Shown here piece by piece: positions 8,465 to 15,907 of a DNA stretch of 64,000 nt. Below the pieces are notes generated by a model that had not been told where the DNA came from, did no database searches, and was given only the letters and a program-made list of their open reading frames with translations. The translations under genes were made by a program, and so were the position numbers. Positions within the stretch are counted from its first letter, which is position 1, and every line of letters starts with the position of its first letter. The DNA is from Luteipulveratus flavus (GTDB taxonomy: Bacteria > Actinomycetota > Actinomycetes > Actinomycetales > Dermatophilaceae). The stretch is from assembly GCF_029080175.1 (NCBI RefSeq), contig NZ_JARFJC010000014.1, one strand, 5' to 3'.

Positions 8465-9452
8465 GGTCCGCGGCCAGCTCGGCCGTCCCGGCGGCGAAGT
8501 CCTCGACCGGCGCCCAGCCGAGCTCGCGGCGCAGGCGGCCGGAGTCGGCGGTGATGTGCCGGACGTCGCCCAGGCGGTAACGGCCCGTGACCACCGGCGA
8601 CGGGCCGCCCATCGCGCGAGCGAGGCCCTCCGCCAGGTCTCCGACCGACCGCACCTCCCCCGAGCCGACGTTGAACGCCCGCACCCCTCGCTCCCGTCGT
8701 GCGGCCGCGACGACGACGGCCGAGGCGACGTCGCGTACGTGGACGAAGTCGCGCCGCTGGCGGCCGTCCTCGTACACCTGGGGCGGTTCGCCGTTCCTCA
8801 GCGAGGACGCGAAGATCGCCGCCACGCCGGCGTACGGGGTGTCACGCGGCAGGCCCGGGCCGTACACGTTGTGGAAGCGCAGCGCCGCGACGCTGCCGTC
8901 GGTCTCCCGGGCCCAGCTCGCCGCGTAGAGCTCCTGGGCGACCTTGGAGGTGGCGTAGGCGTTGCGCGGGTCGAACGGGGTGTCCTCGTCGACCAGGGCC
9001 GGTGTCAGTGTTGTGCCGCAGTGCACGCAACGAGGCTCGAAATCGCCTGCTGCCATATCGTTCTCGGCTCTCGGACGGCCGGCGACGATCCCGTGCTCGG
9101 TGCATCGACCGCGCCCCTCGCCGTACACGACCATCGAGCTCGCCAGCACCAGCCGGCGTACGCCGCGGCGAGCCATGGCGGCCAGCAGGGTGGCGGTGCC
9201 GACGTCGTTGTGAGAGGCGTACGCGGGCAGGTCGGCGACATCGACGCCGAGTCCCACCTTGGCGGCCAGGTGGATCACGACATCCACCCCGTCCAGCGCC
9301 TGCTCGACCGCCTCACCGTTGCGCACGTCCTGGCCGCGGCGCAGGTCGAGCACGCCGACCTCGTGGCCGGCCGCCTCGGCGGCGGCCACGACATGACGGC
9401 CGATGAACCCGTCGCCGCCGGTGATCAGCAGAGTCGGCTGGTGCTCACGCAT
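8436..9452 (-). CDS. NAD-dependent sugar-nucleotide epimerase (dTDP-L-rhamnose 4-epimerase-like)
   Basis: 338-residue extended SDR. The Rossmann motif TGGDGFIG lies at the N-terminus, the catalytic YxxxK is in NAYATSKVAQE, and the sugar-nucleotide-specific residues are in RFHNVYGPG. Between SSMVVYGEG and the active site there is an insert with a CVHCG motif followed by TLTP. From family knowledge, this C-x-x-CG insert marks dTDP-L-rhamnose 4-epimerase-like members. It probably supplies a sugar nucleotide for the surrounding glycosyltransferases. Confidence 0.8.
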   Translation of the reverse strand: MREHQPTLLITGGDGFIGRHVVAAAEAAGHEVGVLDLRRGQDVRNGEAVEQALDGVDVVIHLAAKVGLGVDVADLPAYASHNDVGTATLLAAMARRGVRRLVLASSMVVYGEGRGRCTEHGIVAGRPRAENDMAAGDFEPRCVHCGTTLTPALVDEDTPFDPRNAYATSKVAQELYAASWARETDGSVAALRFHNVYGPGLPRDTPYAGVAAIFASSLRNGEPPQVYEDGRQRRDFVHVRDVASAVVVAAARRERGVRAFNVGSGEVRSVGDLAEGLARAMGGPSPVVTGRYRLGDVRHITADSGRLRRELGWAPVEDFAAGTAELAADLSAPAGAAR

Positions 9453-10762
9453 GGCAGCACGCTAGGCGCCTCGCACCCGTTCTCCCAGAGCCGGAGCCCG
9501 TCGTTCCGCGACTCGTCACATCCCGGTCCCGAGCCGGCGCTTCGTCGGCCCACCTTGCACTGAGGCGGTCGGCGAGCGTCTCGCCTACGCCGCTGAGGGG
9601 GCGCTGACGGGCCGCGGGCGCGGGCCTGGCGCTGGTCGTCGGCCCAGCCGGGGCCGCGCAGCAGGTAGGACCACCGCTCTCGCCAGCTCTGACCGTCGGC
9701 CACGTCCCGCAGCAGGTGGAGCCACGCGTGCCCGGCGATCTTCACCGGGTTGAACGTGTCGATGTTCGTGGTCAGTCCGTAGACGGGTCGAGCGTCCTCG
9801 GGCTCGAACGTCCCGAACAGCCGGTCCCACACGATCAGGATGCTGCCGTGGTTGCGGTCGAGGTACTCGCTGTTGGTGCCGTGGTGGACGCGGTGATGGG
9901 ACGGCGTGTTGAGCACACGCTCCAGCGGGCCGATCGACCGGACCGCCTCGGTGTGGATCCAGAACTGGTAGATCAGGTTGATCGCACGCGCGTTCATGAT
10001 GTGCGCCGGACGCACGCCGAGCAGGGCGAGCAGGCTGTACGGGACGTACAGGGTCATCGTGTCGCCCCACGGCTGCCGCAGCGCCGTCGACAGGTTGTAG
10101 CGCTCGCTGGAGTGGTGGACCTCGTGCATCGCCCACATCCAGCGCACCTCGTGGTCGAGGCGGTGGTTCCAGTAGTAGATGAAGTCCCAGCCGAGCACGG
10201 CCAGGGTCGCGACGAGGGCACCGTCGCCGAGGTCCAGCGGCGTGAGCCCGAAGAACGCCTCGCCCGTCGTCCGCGCGCCCCACTCGGTCGCGACCACCAG
10301 GGCTGTGGAAGCGACGGCGACCGCAGCCACGCCACGCGTGATGCGACGCAGGACCGGCTTGCCCTCGTACGCAACGGAACTCGCCACACCCTCCTGCGGC
10401 TCGCGGGTCTGCCGCAGCTCGCGCGGGTCCCAGTCGGTCACCACGCCGGCACGGCCGAAGTCGTCGCTGCGCACCTTGCGGACCACGTCCAGCGCCGTCG
10501 TCGCGGCCGTCGCGCCGATGGCGACCGTCATCGCGACCTTGGCCGCTTTGCCGCGCTTCGCGAGCGGCCCGAGCAGAGCCTTCGACACGTACGGCGCCAC
10601 CAGGCTCCCCACCCCCATGGAGAGGCTGGCCATCGTGTCCTTGAGCTCGTAGTCGCCGGCGCGGGTCCCGGGGGCGACCGGATGCCTGCGCTGCCAGGCG
10701 TACTCGGCGGCCATCGCGGCGATGAACCCTGGGATGGCCAGCACGGTCAGGTCCGGCTTCAT
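9425..10762 (-). CDS. Fatty acid hydroxylase / sterol desaturase superfamily membrane protein
   Basis: 445 residues. It has several membrane segments and the three histidine clusters of the family: HRLDH, HEVHH and, after a gap, HHRVHH with a further NHG. These bind a di-iron centre that hydroxylates lipids. The ATG at 10762 was chosen over a GTG-type start further out because homologous sequence begins there. The last ~60 residues are very basic and unconserved in look, and the frame runs 28 bp into the epimerase gene. The substrate is unknown, possibly a membrane lipid. Confidence 0.8.
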   Translation of the reverse strand: MKPDLTVLAIPGFIAAMAAEYAWQRRHPVAPGTRAGDYELKDTMASLSMGVGSLVAPYVSKALLGPLAKRGKAAKVAMTVAIGATAATTALDVVRKVRSDDFGRAGVVTDWDPRELRQTREPQEGVASSVAYEGKPVLRRITRGVAAVAVASTALVVATEWGARTTGEAFFGLTPLDLGDGALVATLAVLGWDFIYYWNHRLDHEVRWMWAMHEVHHSSERYNLSTALRQPWGDTMTLYVPYSLLALLGVRPAHIMNARAINLIYQFWIHTEAVRSIGPLERVLNTPSHHRVHHGTNSEYLDRNHGSILIVWDRLFGTFEPEDARPVYGLTTNIDTFNPVKIAGHAWLHLLRDVADGQSWRERWSYLLRGPGWADDQRQARARGPSAPPQRRRRDARRPPQCKVGRRSAGSGPGCDESRNDGLRLWENGCEAPSVLPCVSTSRLC

Positions 10763-10922
10763 GCAGTCCTCGATCGACGACGTGGCGGAGACGACCACCA
10801 CCGAGATGTGGGCGCTCCGGAGACTAGCGTGCACGGTGTCGCAGAGGGGGCGGGTCGTTCGTGGTCAGGATGAGGAGCGGCCGCCCGGTCGCCCCGACGG
10901 GACCACTGACGAGGAGCACGCC

Positions 10923-11504
10923 ATGACCGCCATGTACACCTTCGACATCTTCTCCAGCCTGGACGGCTTCGGGTCCTACCGCGAGCCGGGTGACTGGGGC
11001 GGCTACTGGGGCAAGCAGGGTCCCGAGCTGCTCGCCCACCGTCTCGCCTCGTTCGAGCCACAGCAGCGGATGGTGTTCGGCGCGAACACGTACCGCGAGT
11101 TCGTCCAGCTGCTCGCCACCAGCGAGGAGCAGCCCGAGGTACTCGACCCGTGGGTGACCCGGATGCGCCACATGCCCGCGACCGTCGTCTCCTCCAGCCT
11201 GCAGGAACCCCTCGACTGGCCCGACGCGACCGTCGCGGGCGGGGACGCCGTCGACATCGTCGGCCGGCTCAAGGAGGAGTCCGACGTGCCGCTGCGCTCG
11301 CACGGCAGCCTGTCGCTCAACCGGGCGCTGATGGCCGCCGGGCTGGTCGACCGCGTCCGGGTGACGATCTTCCCCGTCCTCACCGGGCAGACCGGTACCG
11401 AGCCGGTCTTCGGGGACATGCCCGACCTCGACCTGGAGCTGCTGGAGCAGCACACGCTCGACGGCAGCACCCAGGAGCTCATCTACCGGCCGACCCTGCA
11501 CTGA
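10923..11504 (+). CDS. Dihydrofolate reductase-like (RibD C-terminal domain) protein
   Basis: 193 residues. It begins YTFDIFSSLDGF, the standard opening of stand-alone RibD-C/DHFR-like proteins, and has MVFGANTYREF and the dinucleotide-binding segment SHGSLSLNRALM-x-x-GLVD, then the FPVLTGQTG end. Such proteins probably use NADPH to reduce an unknown small substrate. An SD-like GAGGAG lies 7-9 bases upstream of the ATG. It is divergent from the hydroxylase gene. Confidence 0.85.
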   Translation: MTAMYTFDIFSSLDGFGSYREPGDWGGYWGKQGPELLAHRLASFEPQQRMVFGANTYREFVQLLATSEEQPEVLDPWVTRMRHMPATVVSSSLQEPLDWPDATVAGGDAVDIVGRLKEESDVPLRSHGSLSLNRALMAAGLVDRVRVTIFPVLTGQTGTEPVFGDMPDLDLELLEQHTLDGSTQELIYRPTLH

Positions 11505-11647
11505 GCCTCAGCGCAACCGGCCGACTCGGCCGGGGCGCTGGCCCTCGTGGTCGGCGCGCCGGGGATGCTGCCGGAGTGGGACACGGTGGACCCGGCGCCC
11601 GTGGACCGGTCGTCGGCTGATGCCGGTCGCTTCGTACCCTGCTCGGC

Positions 11648-12592
11648 ATGCGCGCGGTGGGGATCGAGCAGTACGGGTCGGCGGACGAGCTGCGGATGTT
11701 GACAGTTCCCGAGCCGATTCCGCGTGGCGAGCAGGAGCTCATCGACGTCACGATGGCGGGCATCAACTTCGCCGACGTGTCGCGTCGCCGCGGCACCTAC
11801 GACGTGACGACGGATCTTCCTGTCGTGCTCGGCGCCGAGGTCGTCGGGACGTCCCGCACTGACGGACGACGCGTCGCAGCGCTGACCGGTGGGTTCGGCG
11901 GATACGCCCAGGTGGCAGCAGCCGACACCGCGCTGACGTTCGATGTGCCGGACGGCGTGAGCGACGAGGCCGCCGCGGCCACGCTCCTCCAGGGCCTCAC
12001 GGCGCTGTTCGTCACCCGCGTGGTCGGTGAGCTGTGTGCGGGGCAGACAGTGGCGATCCATGCAGCGGCGGGCGGTGTCGGCTCGCTCGCGGTCCAGCTC
12101 GCCGTGGGTTCGAACGCTCGTCGCGTCGTGGGACTGGCCTCGACCTCAGCGAAACGCGAGCTGGCACGGCAGCTGGGTGCGCACGCCACCGTTGACGCGG
12201 ATCCGCACGAGCTCTCCGAGCGGCTGATCGACGCGAACGACGGCGCGGGGTACGACCTGATCGTGGAGATGGTCGGTGGCCGCACGTTCGAGGAGTCGGT
12301 GCGAGCGTTGGCGCCCGCGGGGCGGCTCGTCTCGTTCGGGCGAGCGAGCGGCGAGGCTCCGGCGCTCGAGGAAGCCGACGGGCGGGTGGTCGACTTCTCC
12401 CTGCTCGACATGCTGCGCTCCGACCCCCGACGGTTGCAGGCTCCGGCGGCCGAGCTCTTCGCGGCGGTGGCCGAGGGGGAGCTGACACCGACGATCGGCG
12501 GCATCTACGACGCGTCCGCCGCCGCCGACGCACATCGCGCGATCGAGGAGCGACGGACGACCGGGAAGCTGCTGCTGCGCATTCCGCGCTGA
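11648..12592 (+). CDS. Zinc-type alcohol dehydrogenase-like / quinone oxidoreductase (MDR superfamily)
   Basis: 314 residues. The N-terminal GroES-like domain (GIEQYGSADELRML, GINFADVSRRRG) is followed by the cofactor domain with HAAAGGVGSLAVQLA, the NADPH-binding AxxGGVG motif of quinone oxidoreductases. Structural zinc cysteines are absent, as expected for the QOR branch. The gene stands alone between unrelated genes, so its electrophilic substrate is not indicated. Confidence 0.85.
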   Translation: MRAVGIEQYGSADELRMLTVPEPIPRGEQELIDVTMAGINFADVSRRRGTYDVTTDLPVVLGAEVVGTSRTDGRRVAALTGGFGGYAQVAAADTALTFDVPDGVSDEAAAATLLQGLTALFVTRVVGELCAGQTVAIHAAAGGVGSLAVQLAVGSNARRVVGLASTSAKRELARQLGAHATVDADPHELSERLIDANDGAGYDLIVEMVGGRTFEESVRALAPAGRLVSFGRASGEAPALEEADGRVVDFSLLDMLRSDPRRLQAPAAELFAAVAEGELTPTIGGIYDASAAADAHRAIEERRTTGKLLLRIPR

Positions 12593-12700
12593 GTCCCGTT
12601 GCGCCACAACGACCGTGCACCAGGAGGCGACTGCTTTCTCGGTGATGACGTGTCGGTCGGAACAGCTCCGGGCGAGGCAGACCGGACGCGAGTTTCTTCC

Positions 12701-13534
12701 TCATGCTGCGGCGTTCAGCACGGCCGCCAGAGGTTCGAGGTCGGAGATCAGCTGCTCGACATCGTCCGCCGACAGGACGTCGTACGCGGGCGCGGCGAGC
12801 TCGTCGGTCAGCGCCTCGACCCGCGCCTTGGTCTCACGGCCGGCGTCGCTCAGCCAGCCGGTCTCGTCGATCAGCCCGCGAGCGCGCATCCCGTCGATCA
12901 CCGCGCCGAGCTGGGCCCGCGGCAGGTGGCTCACCCGGCCGAACTTCTCCGCGGGCATCCCCTCCGACAGCGCGAACAGCACATGGCACTCCGTCCCTCC
13001 GATGCCGCACGTCATCAGCGCGGCCACGTGCCCGTCCCCGCGGTGCTCGCGCAGCAGGGTCGCCGCGTGCCAGAGCCGGTTGAGCGGCTCGGCGGGGACG
13101 GGGAGAGGCAGAAGGGCGGCGTACATCGGGCGTCCCTCGGAGCGGGCGCTGCGCCCGGCCCGGAGCGCGAGCTCGGCGGCCCGGGCAATCTCCGGGGTAG
13201 ATGCGCGATCGCCGAGGACCCGTCGTAGGGCGGCGACGCTGCCGCGCTCGCGGGCGGCGATCGCCTGCTCGGGCGTGACCGTCTCCCAGACCTTCGGGAT
13301 GTGCCGGGCGACCTCGCCGGGCGCGAAGTTGTAGAACATCGCGTGCACCGCCTCGGCCGGGACGGTGGTGCCCAGCGGCGCGGCGCGGCCGGCGAAGTAC
13401 GCGTCCCAGACACCCCGCAGCCCGAGGGCCCGGACGGCGTCGTTCGGCTCCTGCGCCATGTACGTGATGACCCCGACCGGCTCCACCACCTCGAACAGGC
13501 GGCGGGCCGTCGTCGCGGAGGCCGTGTGCGACAT
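12701..13534 (-). CDS. SCO6745-family protein (possible MarR-like helix-turn-helix fold)
   Basis: 277 residues, matching in layout the actinobacterial SCO6745 family: N-terminal LFEVVEPVGVITYM, central PLNRLWHAATLLREHRGDGHVAAL and TCGIGGTECHVL, then a C-terminal helical part with GLIDETGWLSDAGR that resembles a winged helix. Function is unknown. A GTG immediately precedes the chosen ATG. The upstream region contains the left copy of a direct repeat that bounds the low-GC island. Confidence 0.75.
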   Translation of the reverse strand: MSHTASATTARRLFEVVEPVGVITYMAQEPNDAVRALGLRGVWDAYFAGRAAPLGTTVPAEAVHAMFYNFAPGEVARHIPKVWETVTPEQAIAARERGSVAALRRVLGDRASTPEIARAAELALRAGRSARSEGRPMYAALLPLPVPAEPLNRLWHAATLLREHRGDGHVAALMTCGIGGTECHVLFALSEGMPAEKFGRVSHLPRAQLGAVIDGMRARGLIDETGWLSDAGRETKARVEALTDELAAPAYDVLSADDVEQLISDLEPLAAVLNAAA

Positions 13535-13588
13535 CACCGATCAGCTCCCGTGGTCCGGAGCGCCCACGTCGGGCGCCCCCTCCCTTGT

Positions 13589-13644
13589 ACGACGAACGGC
13601 CCGCTCGAGAAACCACATGTGTGCGCCGCAGTGGGCGAGATGAA
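13589..13644 (+). repeat. Left copy of imperfect direct repeat flanking the low-GC island
   Basis: 56 bp aligned without gaps to 16507-16562: the first 15 bases (ACGACGAACGGCCCG) and the last 14 (GTGGGCGAGATGAA) are identical and at the same distance, and about 40 of 56 positions match by eye. Weaker similarity extends about 27 bp further left. The two copies bracket the lower-GC segment with the decarboxylase operon. Confidence 0.65.
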
Positions 13645-13991
13645 CAACACCGCCGCATCCCGCCGTTCCACGCCATCGCCTACGAGCGCGAGCACCACCC
13701 ACAGGAGTGCGTCGACGTCCTCTCCTATTACCTCTGCATCCCCGAACACCGGCAGCCAGAAAACGCCATCCTCGTGGACATCACGCTAAAGCGGGCCTCC
13801 CTCAGCGCCGACGCGTCAAGGAATAGCGCGGCTACGAGGTCAAACTTGAACGACCGCGGAGGCCCTTGACGATCATTCGCGCTTTCTACGACCGCCCCCA
13901 ACCAAGTGCCCCGACAGGGCCAAGCAGGCCCGTCGATTTCACCGAGGCGGCCATATGTATCGATCGCGATCGCACCGCGACGTGGGCGCTA
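13645..13991. other. Gene-poor lower-GC stretch at the left end of the island
   Basis: No convincing gene is visible. A rightward frame of 94 codons at 13585-13869 has no recognisable motif and irregular composition. A perfect 12-bp palindrome, CGATCGCGATCG, lies at 13961-13972, about 20 bases past the stop of the flavoprotein gene; it is too short and T-poor to call a terminator. Confidence 0.4.
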
Positions 13992-14552
13992 TTAGCCAGA
14001 GACCTTCTTTGCAACCATCGCGGCGAATACATCAGGGTCTGGCATTACATGACCGGTAGTCAGTTGGCGCGTTGCGGACTCAAACATTGGTCCCTCGATC
14101 GGTTCAACCACTGTGTGCCCGAACTGGCGTACCCTTGATACATTCTCTTGGACGCGTGGGTTTTTCCACATCGCTGAACTCATGTTTGGAAATATAAGGA
14201 GTGGTCGATCATGAGTTATTGCCAAAAGCGACAGATCCGTGTCAGCTAGGCCAGCCGCGACCCTGGCTAGGAAGTCCGCGGTCGCGGGAATCACGACGAT
14301 CAAGTCGGCCCAATCGGCCAACGTGATGTGATTGATCGGACTCTCCGTCACCACATGGGCAAACTGCTCCATCGTCGACTTCGGCACAAAGGACGATGCC
14401 GTTCTACTCATAACTACTTGAACATCGATCATCGGGTATGAAATTGCGATGTTCATAAGATATAGAGGTGCCAACGCGATCCCAGTCGAACCACACATGC
14501 CGACCACGACATGAGGCGGTTGCGCCACACTACTTATGCTTGCTGGATCCAT
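13992..14552 (-). CDS. HFCD-family flavoprotein, peptidyl-cysteine decarboxylase-like (EpiD/LanD/CoaC fold)
   Basis: 186 residues from the ATG at 14552, which has AAAAGGG 9 bases upstream; an ATG at 14561 is the alternative. Family signs: a glycine-rich GMCGSTG after the first strand (FMN), the active-site-type histidine in NHITLADWAD (His75), the PATADF block (family PATANT; Asn replaced by Asp) and PNMSSAMWKNP (family PxMNxxMW; the Asn replaced by Ser). Relatives oxidatively decarboxylate C-terminal cysteine of RiPP precursors or phosphopantothenoylcysteine. It is too short and lacks the second domain of Dfp/CoaBC, so it is not the CoA enzyme. It overlaps the metallopeptidase gene by 19 bp (28 bp from the alternative start). 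The natural substrate is probably the exported protein encoded first in the operon, which ends in Cys. Confidence 0.8.
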   Translation of the reverse strand: MDPASISSVAQPPHVVVGMCGSTGIALAPLYLMNIAISYPMIDVQVVMSRTASSFVPKSTMEQFAHVVTESPINHITLADWADLIVVIPATADFLARVAAGLADTDLSLLAITHDRPLLIFPNMSSAMWKNPRVQENVSRVRQFGHTVVEPIEGPMFESATRQLTTGHVMPDPDVFAAMVAKKVSG

Positions 14553-15493
14553 TTTAGCCATCCCTTTTCAAGATTTGCGTAATTCGTACCAAGCACATTC
14601 GTGAGTGCTGAATCCAAAGGTGACGCGGGGCTCGAGGCGCGTTCGAGGTATAGCTTCTTCGCCGACCCAGCGCCGTATTTGGAGTCGATGTAGGTCATGA
14701 CCGAAGAGGCGGCGTCATACGGGTCGACCTGCATATCGCTATTGCGAGCGAAGTCATCGTTAGTCGGAATCCGACGGACTTTGCCGGCGAATCCGGTTCG
14801 AAAATCTGGGTGGATCTTTGCCGATGACCTCCGGCTCAGGTAGGCGAAGTAGTCGGCGCCGCCCTCTCTAAGCCATTCTTCTGATGGGTTTGGATGTATG
14901 TCCGACCTCGACGAGGTGAGTACATGGATCATCTCGTGCGTGAGCGTGTGGCGGACATATTCGTCTGCGTCAACGTGATTTCCTTGAACATCAACTATGT
15001 TCGCTTCGATCGATGGATCGATCAATATGTACGGCAGCAGAGAATTCGTCGGCCAAATGGTGACATATGAATTAGGCCAGACGCCTGGGCGCGCGGCTTG
15101 GGAGAAGTATTCGGTAGCGGTTGCTCCGACGGGAGCGACCACCAAAACCGGATAGGCAGGTCTGCGGATGCCAAGAAATGTGGACGCGTCCTTGAGTGCT
15201 GATGCTGCCATGGCGGCGTACCGTGCCGAGGACTTCGCATCGAGATCGCTCACCGTGATAACGCCCGCGCTGCTCGCGGCTTGCGGTGCTCCGAGGATGG
15301 ACTGCGGGTCAGGCAGGCCGGCCCGAGCGAACGCTGCAGCCGCAGGCGAAGACGATTTGGACGCGGCCGTGTTGGTGGGCCTGGTGCTGTAGGTAGCGTG
15401 GAGGGTGGAAGAGCTTACGGGGCCCTCTGTGGCCCCCCCGCATGCAGTGAGAAGAACCAGAGCTGCTGCAGTTAACGTGGCGCGTGTTTTCAT
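14534..15493 (-). CDS. Lipoprotein zinc metallopeptidase (HExxH, peptidase MA-like)
   Basis: 319 residues. A type II signal peptide (MKTR, hydrophobic core, lipobox LTAC with Cys18) is followed by a Ser/Thr/Ala-rich linker to about residue 55. The catalytic motif HEMIH lies at 186-190 and a downstream glutamate ligand is in WLREGGADYF (Glu210), the gluzincin arrangement of peptidase MA-like proteins. It would be anchored to the outer face of the membrane. The chosen ATG gives a perfect lipoprotein signal; the longer upstream frame is rejected. It lies between the exported-protein gene and the decarboxylase, pointing to processing, release or destruction of that protein. Confidence 0.8.
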   Translation of the reverse strand: MKTRATLTAAALVLLTACGGATEGPVSSSTLHATYSTRPTNTAASKSSSPAAAAFARAGLPDPQSILGAPQAASSAGVITVSDLDAKSSARYAAMAASALKDASTFLGIRRPAYPVLVVAPVGATATEYFSQAARPGVWPNSYVTIWPTNSLLPYILIDPSIEANIVDVQGNHVDADEYVRHTLTHEMIHVLTSSRSDIHPNPSEEWLREGGADYFAYLSRRSSAKIHPDFRTGFAGKVRRIPTNDDFARNSDMQVDPYDAASSVMTYIDSKYGAGSAKKLYLERASSPASPLDSALTNVLGTNYANLEKGWLKWIQQA

Positions 15494-15510
15494 CTTGTTT
15501 GAACAAGCAA

Positions 15511-15548
15511 CAGCGTGGCTGGCGAAGAGGCGAACGCCAGCCACGCTG
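15511..15548 (-). terminator. Intercistronic hairpin (attenuator/partial terminator)
   Basis: Perfect 14-bp arms at 15511-15524 and 15535-15548 with a 10-base loop. The hairpin begins 12 bases after the stop of the small exported-protein gene and ends 17 bases before the metallopeptidase start. In the transcribed direction the stem is followed by TTGCTTGTTC, moderately T-rich. Such a hairpin would give many transcripts of the first gene and few of the two downstream genes. Confidence 0.7.
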
Positions 15549-15559
15549 GTCTTAGTTGC

Positions 15560-15865
15560 TCAGCAGCCGCCGCCCGCGAGGATCAGGACGCGCCAGTTGA
15601 AGCCAGCGTTGGGTGACCTCACGACGGTCTTCTGGCTGTAGCCGGTAATGGACTGCTGCGCCTTCTCTGCCGCCGCCCAGGCCCGCGGGCTGGTGGGCTC
15701 CCAGCCTGAGCGCTTGACCGTCCACTGATCTGCATCCGCACCCTGGCAAGAGTTGGCCGGTCCGGCGTCGTCAGCCCTCGCCGACTCGATGGCAGCCGTG
15801 GTGACCATGCCGCTAAGCAGCACCGCCGCACCAGTGGTTGCAAGAAGTCGCTTCCCCTGAATCAT
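15560..15865 (-). CDS. Small exported protein ending in GGGC (candidate substrate of the HFCD enzyme)
   Basis: 101 residues. A Sec signal peptide (K5, R6, hydrophobic 7-25, likely cleavage after ARA at 31) leaves about 70 residues with only two cysteines: one near the new N-terminus (Cys40, NSCQG) and the very last residue (Cys101, after Ala-Gly-Gly-Gly). The middle is hydrophilic and helix-prone (RAWAAAEKAQQS). A GGGGAAAG ribosome-binding site precedes the ATG. No known family was recognised. It heads the operon with the lipoprotein protease and the decarboxylase. A C-terminal cysteine is what EpiD-like enzymes require; alternatively Cys40-Cys101 may simply form a disulfide. Confidence 0.75.
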   Translation of the reverse strand: MIQGKRLLATTGAAVLLSGMVTTAAIESARADDAGPANSCQGADADQWTVKRSGWEPTSPRAWAAAEKAQQSITGYSQKTVVRSPNAGFNWRVLILAGGGC

Positions 15866-15886
15866 TTACTTTCCCCATCTTTCGGT

Positions 15887-15907
15887 GGTGCGCACCCGTT
15901 GCGCACC
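15887..15907. promoter_or_regulatory. 8-bp inverted repeat in the leader of the exported-protein gene
   Basis: GGTGCGCA (15887-15894) and TGCGCACC (15900-15907) form a perfect palindrome with a 5-base centre, 21 bases upstream of the start codon. It may be a repressor operator or a leader hairpin. No clear -35/-10 pair was found around it. Confidence 0.5.

Noticed and set aside
13585..13869. 94-codon rightward frame at the left end of the island
   Set aside because: No ribosome-binding site, no motif, overlaps the direct repeat and has irregular codon use.
13961..13972. CGATCGCGATCG palindrome as terminator
   Set aside because: No loop, no T-run and composed of a simple CGATCG repeat; kept only as a remark.
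13866..14138. 90-codon rightward frame
   Set aside because: Mostly antisense to the flavoprotein gene, which has clear family motifs.
13992..14552. Flavoprotein as CoA biosynthesis enzyme (CoaC)
   Set aside because: No fused or adjacent CoaB domain, changed PxMNxxMW and PATANT blocks, and location in an accessory island.
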